This document shows, one piece after another, positions 12,240-25,100 of a stretch of DNA of 64,000 bases. Made by a program: the position numbers and the translations under genes. Source of the stretch: Oryzias latipes (lineage: Eukaryota; Chordata; Actinopteri; Beloniformes; Adrianichthyidae). The notes under the pieces are model-generated. The model searched no databases, was not told the DNA's origin, and worked only from the letters and a program-made list of their open reading frames with translations. Every line of letters begins with the position of its first letter. Positions within the stretch are counted from its first letter, which is position 1. The stretch lies in contig NC_019863.2 in the NCBI RefSeq assembly GCF_002234675.1, positions 4,144,609 to 4,208,608 of the forward strand, read 5' to 3'.

Positions 12240-13562
12240 ATGTCCTGTCAGCTGAAGTGGTTGATTTTGATTCAGCTCTTGCTGACTGAACAGGCCCTGT
12301 GCAGATCGCCCCCTCCACTGATCTACACAAACACTTCACTTCCAGAAACTAACACTGATGAAGAGACAAAGGCAACGATCAAAGCGGATCATCCGTCTCC
12401 TCCGGCATCAAACCCTCAGCCTTTTGTTTTATCCACAGGTAAACCCAGCCCTGCATTAACAGCTTCAGAAAACCAAGACAGAGTCCAGTCTGCTGGACTC
12501 ACAACATCCGTGCTCAAGGCGAAGCTTCAGCAGCAGACTGGAGATCATTTCTACATTCAGGGAAACATCAGCTGTAAAGAGCTTCTATCTGCAAGCTCTG
12601 TGGGTGATCCATTATCCTCAGTGTTCTCTCAAGAGGTGCTGGGTCTCGCCATCGTGCCCGTGTTGGTGATGGCGGGCTGCCCAGGTGAGGCTCAGACTCT
12701 GGTGCTGAAGCTGTACAAACTGCTGGGAAGAGATGATGCAGATGAGCTCCTGATGGAGATAGGAGCTCTTATGGAGGAGAAAATGAAAAAGTCCTCTTCT
12801 GCTCCATCACCGGGACCACCAGCTTCAGACAAAGATGGAGAAGATCGCCGCCACATGGAAGCTGTCATGTTTAACATTCAGCAGTTGGCCGTGGTAGGTG
12901 AAGGTACTGATGTGCCCCAGGCCCACTGTGAAGGTTGGATCAGAGTGAATGGAACCACGCTGGCAGGAACTGATGTGGCAGGAGCCACTGGTAGACTGGA
13001 GGATGCTGTAAACCGCTGTGATAGCCTGGGAGCTTTATGTGCTGGAGTGACCAGCACTGGACCTCTTACACCTGGGACGTACCGAGCGGTGCTGAAGAAA
13101 GGAAGCAGCATCTTTCCCTTCTCATCCCCCGAGTCTGAGAGCTGGATCCGTCAGTGCAGGGTCCTGGATGATGTTCCGATCGGGCCAGCCTCAGGGCAGC
13201 GATTGAAGCGCAGCCCTAGGAGAAGCTGTATCAACAAAAATGAGGAGCGTGTGTACAGCGTTGTGGAGTGGATCCCTGGTGTCAGCACACTCTACAACCT
13301 GGGAACAGCTGTGTACTACGCCTCAGTCAACTGCTCAGCAACGGCCAAGGAGAGAGCCATCCTGACCGCTGTTGATCTGGGAACAGATGCCCTGATGGTT
13401 GCCACAGGAGGGGCCGCTGGGGTGGCAGGTTATGCTCTGGGGGCGGGGGTAAAGACAGGAGCGAAAGCTGGAGTCAAATACATGTTCAACTCCATGGCAG
13501 AGGAGGACGACGTCCTGGTGAACCAGAGAGGCTGGGAGGGGGGAGTCCTCACAATCCAGTAG
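12240..13562 (+). CDS. apof: Apolipoprotein F-like secreted protein
   Basis: The family (human APOF, lipid transfer inhibitor protein) is a liver-secreted glycoprotein that binds lipoproteins and modulates CETP-type lipid transfer. I start translation at 12240, the ATG giving MSCQLKWLILIQLLLTEQ, a signal peptide ending near residue 21. An in-frame ATG at 12144 is rejected because a strong acceptor (TTGTTTTCAG|T, exon from 12200) lies between them. The product is 440 aa. It has a Thr/Pro-rich N-terminal part, a conserved core beginning near NISCKELLSAS (about residue 112), potential N-glycosylation sites including NIS, NGT and NCS, and a furin-like RLKR at residues 321-324 followed by a 116-residue tail with a glycine/alanine-rich hydrophobic stretch. 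Human APOF is also made as a cleaved precursor. The gene lies directly upstream of stat2 in the same orientation, as in human, which supports the call. A candidate AATAAA lies near 13613. Confidence 0.75.
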   Translation: MSCQLKWLILIQLLLTEQALCRSPPPLIYTNTSLPETNTDEETKATIKADHPSPPASNPQPFVLSTGKPSPALTASENQDRVQSAGLTTSVLKAKLQQQTGDHFYIQGNISCKELLSASSVGDPLSSVFSQEVLGLAIVPVLVMAGCPGEAQTLVLKLYKLLGRDDADELLMEIGALMEEKMKKSSSAPSPGPPASDKDGEDRRHMEAVMFNIQQLAVVGEGTDVPQAHCEGWIRVNGTTLAGTDVAGATGRLEDAVNRCDSLGALCAGVTSTGPLTPGTYRAVLKKGSSIFPFSSPESESWIRQCRVLDDVPIGPASGQRLKRSPRRSCINKNEERVYSVVEWIPGVSTLYNLGTAVYYASVNCSATAKERAILTAVDLGTDALMVATGGAAGVAGYALGAGVKTGAKAGVKYMFNSMAEEDDVLVNQRGWEGGVLTIQ

Positions 13563-14163
13563 ATCCAAGGATCTGTCAGTTACACTAACAGAAGTATATA
13601 GATTCAGTTGTTTAATAAATGACGCCTAAACTTTATGATGAAGATTATTGGAGAACAAGAATAATGTGTTAAATGCATTTGTTCTATTTTTGACTGGTTG
13701 GCAGGGTGACCACATCACATGCAGTTTAGAAAATAAATGGTTACCATTTTTAAATTGCGATTCTATTAACGTCTTTGTTTTTTACTTTTTGATATCTCGC
13801 CTTTAATATTGTCATAATTAAACAGTTGTCTTTCTGATAAAAAAAAAAAACGTTTTGCAGAAAGACAGTTAGCTAAAAATTAGAAAATGTGAATTTCACA
13901 GAAAAGATATGTTTTTAGTTACCCAATACCGTTTCCACTACTGGTACTTTTAAACTTAGCAAAAAGGCCAACACCAACAGGTTTGCTAAATTCAAATTTA
14001 ACATGTTGGCTCCAAAGAGTGTGACTGTATTCTCATGTACTCTCTTTGCAACCTTTTTACTTTGCAAAACATAAACAAATTGTACATATATTATAAAAGA
14101 AACTAAGGCATTTAACAGCTATGCATACCCATTAAAACCCTAGAAACCAAGCATGTGCTTTAG
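13563..14163 (+). other. apof 3'UTR and spacer
   Basis: AATAAA-like signals at about 13613 (taataaatgacg) and 13731 (aaataaatgg) can end the apof transcript. Nothing else was recognised. Confidence 0.5.
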
Positions 14164-14455
14164 GTATCCGGCGGTGTAGTGGTTAGCACTCTCACCTCCG
14201 TGTGAGGGCCCTGGTTCAAATCTCTGCAGGGTCCTTTCTGTGTAGAGTTTGCCTGTTCTCCTCATGCATGTGAGGGTCCAAAAACATGCTTCATGGGTTA
14301 ATTGGTGGCTCTAAATTGTCCCTTGTGTGTGGTTGTGTGTCTCTGTTTGGCCCTATGATGGAATAGCAAACTGTCCAGGGTGAACTGGAAAAGGCTCCAA
14401 CAACCATTAACCCTGAAACAGGGCCGAGTTTAGTTAAAAAAAAGGATAAATGTGC
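14164..14455 (+). mobile_element. tRNA-derived SINE
   Basis: The 5' part reads like a tRNA gene with Pol III boxes: GTAGTGGTTAGCACT (A-box region) and GGTTCAAATCTC (B box). It continues into a body with GTAGAGTTTGCCTGTTCTCC, TTAATTGGTGGCTCTAAATT and a tail with CTGTCCAGGGTGAACTGG and CCCTGAAACAGGGCC. This is the common teleost tRNA-type SINE layout. The tRNA part is too divergent to be a functional tRNA. Confidence 0.7.
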
Positions 14456-15567
14456 TTTTCAGATATAGTGTACTGTAAAATGGTCTCATTTATCATCTTT
14501 CATTTAGATCCTGTCTTTGTGAACTTAGTGTTTCCTCTGTTTATCATCTTGTGGTGTAATAAATTGCGTGTTGTTGTAGATTAATGCTGTGTTATGTGTA
14601 TTGTTTTCATATAGTAAAAGCATGTTTGCTTAGACGTATATGTAGTTGCTGGTTTTTCAGGGTTTTTAAACAGGCTCTTTGTCATTCCTTAGCAGTGGAG
14701 TTGAAGTGGAGGAATACGTAAGAAGGAATTTCAACAACATATCACATTAGAACAAAAACCCCAAAAATATTCTCAAACTATCTGCATGCTATAACTTTCG
14801 GATTTTGAACAAGAATGGTTAAAATCCCTTTTCTTGGCATTCATCTGAAACCAATGTGTTTTGACCTGAAAGGGGGATGTCACTTTCAAATCTGGTCAAT
14901 GGAAAAAGTTACTTTGGAGGACACAAATTTGTTTTTTGAACCAAAATGTGCTCGTCTCCCTTCTTTAGAGGATGAGTGAAATGGGTGACTCTTTAAAATT
15001 GTGTGATCAATTTCTGTTAAATGGCAAGTGTAACATCTACTGGTGAAACATAAAACTACATTTAAATAAAAATCCCACTTTCTTTTTTCGTGGATTAAAT
15101 GTTTGGACAAACCTGGGAGTGGAGATAACCGCTGTGTTGTTCTTATAGGGAAAAGAATAGGAAATGAAATAAAATAAATTAAATATTGCTCCTGTTGTAA
15201 GTTTGAGTTTATTTTGCCATATTCTAACAAACATGTCACTTCCTTTCTATGTCCTGCATGAAAAAGCCGTGTCGGAGTTATTTTAATTCCATTTGGTCAG
15301 ATTTTAATAGATATTTGTGATTTTTTAAAATCAGTCAATTTTACAATGTTTTTTTTTTTTAAATTCTTGTATTAAACAGATAAAAATAATGTCTGCAAAT
15401 ATATATATAATAGATTATGCCGGTATTGGTTAAAAAGTCATTTGAATTGACTGAATATAAATTGATGTGAACTTGATTCTCGAGGGGAAACTATGGAAAC
15501 TGCCCGTTTTGATTCTGTTTAGTCCGTCACGTGCTCCACTTGTTGTTCGCCACTTTCACGACGTCAT

Positions 15568-15576
15568 TTCCAGGAA
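15568..15576 (+). promoter_or_regulatory. GAS-like STAT site near stat2 promoter
   Basis: TTCCAGGAA is a perfect TTCNNNGAA palindrome, the binding consensus of STAT homodimers. It lies about 440 bp upstream of the predicted end of the first noncoding stat2 exon. A match this short could be chance. Confidence 0.35.
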
Positions 15577-15709
15577 ACTTGAATGGGAACGGGGCTTTAA
15601 GTTTCTATTTTGTTGACCACGCCCTTCGCCACTCATCTGACAATCACATCCACCAATCGTGCGAGGGCTGCTGGGAAGCTTTCGACCAATTAGCATTCAG
15701 TGTGGAGCG

Positions 15710-15721
15710 GAAGAAGAAACT
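15710..15721 (+). promoter_or_regulatory. ISRE-like element at stat2 promoter
   Basis: GAAGAAGAAACT differs by one base from the interferon-stimulated response element GAAANNGAAACT, the site bound by ISGF3 (Stat1-Stat2-Irf9) and IRFs. It sits in a locally GC-rich segment just downstream of a CCAAT motif at 15686, where the stat2 transcript probably begins. Confidence 0.4.
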
Positions 15722-16011
15722 GCGCGGCTCGGTCGGCCATTTTGGCCCCTCGGACTGAACCAGCAGCCGTTCTGTCGGAGCCACAATGGCGTCCGCGTTC
15801 TGAGTCAAGAACCGAAAAAGGCGGGATCGTGACTGTCCAATGGGAGAGAGAGCTGCGAGAAAATGCGAAGGGAAATAACAGAGACGCTTGGCTGCTGTGG
15901 TACAGTGTCTTGTTTCAGCAACGTTAAACTAAAGAGCGGCGGCGACATTTCTCACATGCTGGGATCAAACTATGCACCTGTGCTAGTTTAGCTTCCAGTC
16001 ACACAGCGAGG
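15722..16011 (+). other. stat2: Probable stat2 5'UTR exon
   Basis: A good donor, GAGG|GTGAGTAA, at 16012 and the acceptor TTGTAG at 16181-16186 just before the start codon imply a leader exon ending at 16011. The start is unknown; the left limit given is a guess from the ISRE and GC-rich segment. If transcribed, it contains ATGs at 15786 (5 codons) and 15863 (42 codons to TAG at 15989) that would act as upstream open frames. Confidence 0.45.
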
Positions 16012-16190
16012 GTGAGTAAATCAGCTCTGAATGTTGATTAATTTAAAGCAATCGATAAGGAAATCGAAGATTGATATTAGGCTGGGAATCAGCGAAAACA
16101 ACAACAACAACAACATAATCATACATGTCGGTTTTTTTTGTAAATTGTTGTTCCTAAAGCTGTGACCTGTGACCCGGCGGTTGTAGGATC

Positions 16191-19100
16191 ATGGCGCAGT
16201 GGGAGAGTCTGCTGAAGCTGCCTGCCAGCTACAGACTGCAGCTGGATGATCTGTACGACAGGGACTTCCTACCTATGGATGTCAGACACCACCTGTCAGC
16301 TTGGATAGAGAAGCAGGACTGGTGAGTCCTCTCAGTCACTCCACACCGCCTTAAGATCAGTCCAGGAAGAAACTGTTAACCTCTCAAAAATTCAAAGATA
16401 AAAAACACATAAATTAATCTAGTAATACTCCAAACCTTCCCCATTATCCATCATGTTGGGATTTACTCAAATGTGCCTTGTAATCGTAGTTTTATTTCTC
16501 ATCTACAGTGATCCCTTGTTTTTCGCGGGGGTTACGTTCCAAATAGAACCCGTGATAAGCAAAACCCGTGAAGTAGAAACCTTTATTTTTTTACAATTAT
16601 TATACAATGAAATTCACTATTATACATTGAAAAGAAAGAACAAACCATTTAACAGGCTAAATCAATTGTTTTTTTAACAAATAAAAGTACTTTAGAAACG
16701 TTTTTTCAACAAATAACTTCTGTGGTGTGCTGTCAAATAATAATTTCAATCATCGATAAGAACAGAAGGCTTTAAATTGCGGAGATAAGCCCCGCCCACC
16801 GCGACCCGAGTGGATTAAACGGAGGAAAATTTAAAATGATTATGAAAAAAATAAAAAAGTACAGTGGGACAGATAGTGACACCGGTCTTCTTTTTCACTG
16901 CTCTTCATACTGAGCCGCTGCATCCTCTGCAGCGTTTTTTCCTTCTGAAGCCCGCGGTGCAGCTGCAGGTGTGTTTGTTCGGGAGAGGAACATAGTGATA
17001 GGCAGTTGTTGTCGCTCTTTTTTCTTCTTTGCTAAAGACCCTCTTACACCGACATGCCACCATCGATTATGTTGGAGAACTGTAATGAACGGCTCATCAA
17101 AGGGTCCCATTCTTGAGCTACTCGCTGAGTGACTTTTTAGCCAATCAGAATGCAGAACACAATGCACAATCCAAATCCGTGAAGTAGCGAAACCGTGAAA
17201 AGTAAACCGTGATATAGCAAGGGATCACTGTATTGTACTTTTTTTGTTCCATCTCTTTGCATTCTTCTGATGTATGGCTATTGGTTTTGTTTGAGAAAAA
17301 TAAACTATGATCTGTTTGTTTCCTGTTTGTTTGTGTGCTTCCCAGGCAAAGAGCGACCCAGGACCACGCCTTGGCGAGTGTGCTGTTGCAGGTGCTCCTG
17401 GAGAATCTGGATATCCAACACAGCCGCTTTGTCCAGGAGGAGTTGTTCTTACAGCAGCACAACATCAGGCGTTACAAGCACAAGTTTCAGGTGCGTAAAG
17501 CAGACCGATTAGCTGCGTTGACATGTCTTTGATCGGATCAAAGACCGGATCAGAATTGAACTGTGTACATGGGCCCAGAGAAACTTCATCCGATTATAAC
17601 AAACGTTTACCAATGCCACAATTTCGACTGGAATAAATCATTCTGACATCTAAAATACCGGAAACGGCCATAGAAGAACAAATAGTGAGTTTTGTGGTAA
17701 ACGAACAAAGCTGCGACATAACATGTGCTTTCATTATTGCTGTGATTATTATTGATCGCTCCTCTGCTCGGAGACGCGGTCCTCCTGAGTCCGGACGCAG
17801 AGCAGCCGGACGGACTGCGGTCCGTAGCCTCCCCCGAAGCGCACACCGTCTACGCATGGCGTAAAAGCCAGAGCAGTAGGGACCCACACTTTGAATAATT
17901 GTTTAGATGCACCACGGTCGGATCAACAATCGACGTAACCCACCTATCTCGATCAGAAGGAAATTTTGATCCGAACGAGTCTGATCGGGTCAGAGTATTC
18001 CGAATGCCGTGTTTACATGACGCATTTACATTCTGGTCAGGCGTTTATTCAGATTACTTTTGTCCATGTAACCGCAGCTAATGATATACTTTCTGAATAG
18101 TGGTTTGCATTTATCTAAAAAAAATTGAATCTTTTTTCTGTTTGCATAGCAAGATCAATATCTGACTGTCTTTGCATATTTGTTTAATAATCCAGCCCCT
18201 CTTGTTGTGATTCACCGATATAAACGTGAAATCCCCCTGTACCTTGTGTCTGACAGATGCACCAAGATGATCCCTGTAAATTGGCGAGCACCATCCACTG
18301 GTATCTGGAAAAGGAAAAGGAAATTCTTAAGGATGTGACTTTGGATGAACAGGTTTGGGGAACGTGTTAATCAGCTGTAATGTCTTGCACAACACCTACA
18401 CAAAAAAACAATACTCTACTGTATGTGATTTAACATATGTATGGAAAGCTAAACCCGTTCTGCAAAAAAACACATGTAATGTTCAGCTTTCACCTGCTGC
18501 TGCTGTCAGTGACTGTAGCTGAGAACTGGACTGAGTGCGGCTGAGTGTCACCCATAGAAAATGAATTGAAGTCAATTCATTCACCACTTTTTCCTGATGC
18601 GGACTTCGCCACATTGGAACCAGAAGTAGTCAATGAACAGAGATTGGTCAGAATCAATGAGTCATCGTTTCTATGGCAACCACTCTGGCCAAGCGGGAGT
18701 GATCTTGTCAGAAGTCCACACCTCTACTACTTAAAAGCTCAGGAGAATGTGTCAATCAAACGTTTTGCATGCTGGAGGTGGGGGCCAGCAGGCCCCACAT
18801 GCTTTTATTAAGGCATCTGATTGGCCAGTTTATAACACGAATAACTTGCAATAAAGATAAAAATCTTTTTTTTTTTTTTTTAAAAGAGGACTTTCAAGAA
18901 CATACTGAAAAAGGTATCAGAGCAAGGATGGTTTTTCTGCTAATAGATTAACTGAAAAACAGCTGTTTATTGCTCAAATTCTCATAAACAGTCAATGTTT
19001 GCTGCATAACAGTAGATTCAATGCACAATTATATTATATTAGTTCACTAATTATATTAATTCACTTGATCCAAAAAGTCATGATTTGTTATGTTTATTTT

Positions 19101-22100
19101 CTGATAGTGTTATTTTTTCTTAATCATAAACATGATTTTTCTAATGAAATGAATCTGAATATATTCTAGATAACTGATCTGTATGTGGTATGTTATTAAA
19201 CAAAATAGTTATAACTACTCTACATAAGTATGAAGTAGTTCATCATTGTCATGTGATTTATTGATACTTAAACATACGTAATGACCTGAAAGTGTTGGTA
19301 AGGCATTGATGACAGATGAAAAGTTATGATAATGATCAATCGTGTAATAAAATGGTTACGGTAGAACAGCGGTGGGATTATAGAAGTTCTCTTCCTTCCA
19401 CTCCGTTACAAGCAATCTTTGATTTAATGTCTAATAATCCTAAGTTTGATACGTCTTTGAATGAATGCTTATTATATTGTTTGTGCTTTATTCTGTGATT
19501 GCTTAAAATAAACAATTTCAAATCAAATCAAATCAAATCAAAAACAATGCAATATACTTTATAACGTTATTTATTTCACATGATTTCTCTTGCTCAAAAA
19601 TCCTATATTTTCTCATTTTCTATTAGAATAAATGTTACTAATATCAACAATAAATTAAATGAACATTCAAGGTTTATCTTCATGCATTGCCTGTGTGGTT
19701 TAATTGCCACCTTTTCACCCTCCTACACTCTTTTCAACAGAGTTTTATCTGGGAGAAGAATTGGTCCTGTTCACACTGAACGTCTGTCTTGTTCTAGGTC
19801 CAGCGCTTGACAGTTACTCAGGAAAGCATGGAGATAAGCTGCCAGCAAGACCTTGAGTGTAAAATGTCAAGTCTGAAGAATGAAGTACAGGTGCACACTT
19901 TGCTGTTTCCCCATTCTTTGGCAGTTCAAACCTTTTTTGGTTACACTCTGTTTCCCTGTCTTGGGCTGTAGTGCATGGAACATGCAGTCATATGCCTGGA
20001 AGAGCAGCAAGATGAGTTTGATTTTAAATACCAAACCCACATGCTGGAAGGTGAGCGCTTTAAAGATTTCTGAGGGTTTTTCATGTCTGCTGACAGTGCT
20101 CTGAGTCACATCTGCATGCCGTCTTTATGTTTTGCTCTGTCTTCCATGGAAACTCACTGTGGAAACTGTGAAGCAGCCACAGCAGACGAGGCCCTGAAAA
20201 AGGAGCAGTTTAAAACTCTTCAGATGCTTGTCAATAAACTCAACGAGTGTAGAAAGGTATTCAGCTTCCCATCTCAGATCATAACTGAGTCACTGTATTG
20301 AAGGTTTTTCACAGCCCTTTTTCCTCTTTCCACTGCCATTTCCTAGAGCATACTGATGGATATGAATAAGCTTCTGGATCGAGTTGAGGGTCTGATTCAC
20401 CGTTTGGTGGATAAGGAGCTCATTGACTGGAAGAGGAGGCAGCAGAAATCCTGTATTGGCGCTTCAGACAACGTTTGCTTGGATCAGATGGAGAAATGGT
20501 CTGCTTAGCAGCTCCACATGAACCTGTTTGCCGGTGAATGAAATCATTTGATCTGATATATCTTTTTGTTTTTTTTAGGTTCACCGGTGTGGCCGTGTGC
20601 CTTTTCCAGATGCTGGAGTTCTTGAAAAAGCTGGATGAGCTTGTAGGGAAAATGACGTATGAAAATGACCCAGTGAAAGCCCAGAAACCTGCACTGCAGA
20701 CCAGAACAAACTCCCTCCTACAAACATTACTCAAAAGGTCTGAGCTTTTAATACAAAGTTACCTAAATTCTATTGGTTTTGCAGCAGTTATTTTTGACAG
20801 GTACTCACCATTTTCTTTTTTGCAATCTAAAGTTCATTTGTTGTGGAGACTCAGCCTTCCATGCCTCAAGGAAAAGGCCCTTTGGTTCTGCGCACAAATG
20901 TCCAGTTCTCTGCCAAGACAAGGTCAGACTTGTTTGTTTATCTCAATTAATAGATAATCAATAAACCATATACTTTGTTTGTTCATTTTTATGGCACATA
21001 ATGCTTCCCTTTGACTGATAAGAGTCAGCAGAAATAGTCTTCTTTACATTTATGGCCCATGATGTGTTGGCTGTAAAGTTGGACCAAAAGGTGAAAGGCT
21101 GCCTGAAGGCGGAGGAGAACTTCAACCTTCTTCTGCTTTTCTTTCATAACACAGATTCAGACTGAGCACCTGGCTTCACGTTTGTGGTCATACTTGCTGT
21201 AAAACAGCTGTCGCTGTGTCGCCTTATACAATTACCGCTATGAATCCCACTGAGACGACTACTGTTGTAATGTTGGGCCATACAAATAAAACAAAACTGA
21301 ATTGAACTAAACTGTGCACCGGCGTCATCAGACCAACTATCTTATCAATGGATGACCGCTATGACACAGGCCTCTATTGTGAAATGATGTATGTCGCAGG
21401 GTTTGCATGTCAGCGTCACCACACAGCAGGTGCTTTAGAGAGGGGGATTAATAATTCCAACAGACTGTAAACACATATGGAGTCCCAAACTGTTCATAAT
21501 TAAATTAATATGACCTTGTGCAATCACACAATCAACCGATTAAATCGCTCATAAAGATATAAAAACATCATAAAATGTGAAAAACCAGCACAAAGATTTT
21601 AAATTAGCCATTATATTATTAAATATATTTCATTTTGCTTTAAAACCCTCTTCATTATTTTAAAACAGCATTTTAAAATATTAATTTAATTATGTGGAAT
21701 ATTATTATAATTCTATGGCTTTTTTCAGAAACTCGTATTTCAAAATCACTATTTTCCAAAGTATTTTCCAACTTCTCTGCTTCTTTGTTGGGTTCATGTC
21801 CCTCAGGGAAAAATGCAAACTTACAGACATGCTGCGTTTATGTGGTGCTGGAACGATCGGAGAGATGACCGTTCAGCTTGGAAAACATACATGAACATCA
21901 GCAGAACAAGAAATCTTCCAACACAACACAAATTCAGGAAAATGGATTTGTCGTGCACCATCTGTGGATACACCAGAGAAAAAGGAACAATTATTTAGGA
22001 TTTTCAGGACAATTTATTCTTGTTTGGCGGGCCAGACATAATGTTTAACATGTAGCCGTAGTTTTCCCACCCCTGGTTTACAGTCTTTGTCTTATTGTTA

Positions 22101-25100
22101 AGTTCAAATGAACGTGAGTAAAGACTCTTAAAGTTAGTCTTGAGTGTAGATAAACTATAGGAGCACAATCTTGTTCCTTGATTCAATGTAACTATGCTTT
22201 ACTAAAATGTCAAAGGCCAAAGCAGAACTCTGAAGTAAAGTTCTATTAGTATTTAATAAAAGAAGGTTATTGTTTATTGTTTATGGTGTTTTTCATGACT
22301 TTGGCCTCAGTTTTTTAGTTTCAGTTTTCTTTTTTTGTGTCAGAATTCTGGTCAAGTTTCCTGAGCTGAACCACTCCATGACAGTGGCCGTATCCATGGA
22401 CAGGTGAGATTTTTCCTTCTTCTCTCGATCTGTTTGTTCCTCCCTTTAACGTTTTTACTTATTTGAAACAATTCTAAGCAATGTTAATTCTCCTTGTGGT
22501 TTTCTACCTTACCTTTAGGGAGGTTCCTCAGATTAAAGGGTGAGTTTCCTCCATCTTAAATATTATCAGTGTTTCCACGGGAGCTGCACTGAGTCACTCT
22601 TTGTCCCTTTTTTTCTTTTTTTGTAGATACCGACGTTTTAACGTCCTGGGAACCAGAACTAAAGCACTGAACATGGCTGAGAGCCATAGTGGTGGAATGG
22701 TGGCAGACTTTAGACATCTGGTCAGTAATCATGAACTGAAATGATGAAAAAGAAATAATAACTCCTTAAAAATAGAAATAAATAATAATACATTTGAATA
22801 GAATTTTAAAACAAATGAAACAAAGAATGAATCTTTTCACCCACTGAACATTCAGATGTGTTTTGGTAACTCGGCTTGTTGTTGTTCGTAGTCCTTGAGG
22901 GAGCAGAAATCTGCAAGTGGAGGCAAAGGAGTTAGTGATGTGAGTTCCAGATGATGTGATGTTCTCTTTGTGTTCTATGTCCTGTCACACAGCCACTACC
23001 TACATGTTGGGCATATTGCACGTAAGAAAATTGGTCATACGTGGAAAGTGAGAAACGTTGTGGTCTTTACGTGACATTGTCACAGATGCATCACTAAGGA
23101 TCCACGTGAAAACCACAGAAGAAGTATGAATAAACCACGTAAAGATCACGCAAATCAACGTAGAACATGGACTGTGCGTGATTATTGCGCTGTTTATATT
23201 CAATTCATTCGTGATCTGTGCGTCAATTACGTCATTTGAACCTGATATGTGCGCTGTAAAAGTTAAACATCGGTGGTTCATGCAATGTCTGTTAGACATG
23301 CATGGAATGCTCGTGGAAAGCCACAAATTTGCGTATGCATGTTGCAAAAATCACACACAATTGTGTAAGATTTATGTAATAATTGCGTATAAACTACGTA
23401 AAATAACGCGCACAGTGCCTTATTCTCAATCGACAAAACATTTTGAACAGCTCAAGACCGAATTCACGTGAAGAACCGTCGGCTGAAACCCATCAACGAA
23501 CGACGAAGGCGTATGAATTACAGATGTCACGCATGTATCACGAAAGGACCGACATTTCATGCGTGGAAAATGCACTTACTGTAATGTACCGTACGTAGTG
23601 GCTGTGTGACATGAACTTAGAGAAGAAGTTATGAGTTTGTCCATTTGTTCTGCTGAATGTGAATTTCATGCAGATTTCACTGAGTGTTACGGAGGAGCTG
23701 CACCTGATTTACTTCGACACACTGTTTGAACTGAAAGGCTTTTCAGTCCAGTTACAGGTGACCTCAATTTTTCCCATTTGAATTTAACATTTGCTTTATT
23801 GTCTGGTGTAAATATCACATGTATGTGTGTATATATATATATATATTAATATGTTTACTGTTTCAATGATGAGACTGTGACCGTTGTGTCTGTTGTGACC
23901 AAACATCGTGTATGCAGACCTGCTCCCTGCCTGTGGTGATAATCTCCAACTCCAGCCAACAGCAGAGCGCCTGGGCATCCATCCTCTGGTGCAACATGCT
24001 TAGCCAGGACCACAAGGTACATGACAGTCTTCCCAGCCATTCACACATCAGCCTTAGACATTATTGCCCTTACGGGTGGATACGGGCTGTCTGAGGACCG
24101 AAAATGGGCAAACCTGTACAGAGCATGGAAACACACGAAACGCCAAAGTCTGCGACTGCTCGACGAGCCCGTGGAGAGAAAACTATCACACACGTTTTCT
24201 TCTACATGCTGCGAGTGACAGGACCTAGTAAACACTTAACCTCTTAAGACCAGGGGCCTCATTTCTAAACGTTGCGTACGCACAAAAGAAGGCGTACGCC
24301 ACTCTCTACGCAATAGTTGAGATTTATAAAAAGCAAACTTGACGGGAAAATGTGCGGTCCTTCACGCAAGCTCTGACCCAGGCGTTCGCACAAAAACGGG
24401 TGAAATGAGAAACGGCGACGCCGTCGGCAGATGGAAGAAACACGTGAAAGTGAAAATGACAATACTGCCTCTCATAAATAACATGAAGACTTCACAAAGC
24501 AAGTCTTACAATTAACAGCCTACACGAACACCCGTTTGATCGATCAGCAGTGAAACAAACAAAAAAGATCAAACGAAAATCACAACAGAAATTCAAATGA
24601 ACACTTATTTGGAAAAAGAAAAGTGAAATATGTTCTGCAATATTGGCATGTTGTGCAATTCATCCTCATAAATAATATAGTTAACACAACGAAATAATGT
24701 ACAAAACTGATATTCCCGTCAATGTGTCCGTCTGGCGGAGCAGATAGAGGTGCGGACGGACAGACGCACTAATTGTCCACTGGGGAAAGTTGTTTTCATA
24801 TTAAAACATTTCTTCATAAGCTATGGAATTATGGTATTCATGCATATGCCTTTAGTTTGTTTTTATTTTAGATAAAACAATGTATGGCGTATGTCTCAAC
24901 CATTCAGAAAGCAACAAGAAATTACATTTGCGCTGATCAATTTCCAACTTCCACGTCGATTATTACCGAAATCTGTAGCTTGTCAGATGCAATTAAATGG
25001 ATGATAATAAAATGCCCCATCACAATGCGTAATGACGCACAATGGCTGATCTTGTGCTCTTAGAAGATGTGGCAAATGGAAGAATTCGGAGTGAACGCAT

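Noticed and set aside
14164-14240. Possible tRNA gene
   Set aside because: A/B-box-like words are present but the cloverleaf is degraded, and the sequence continues into a SINE body and tail.
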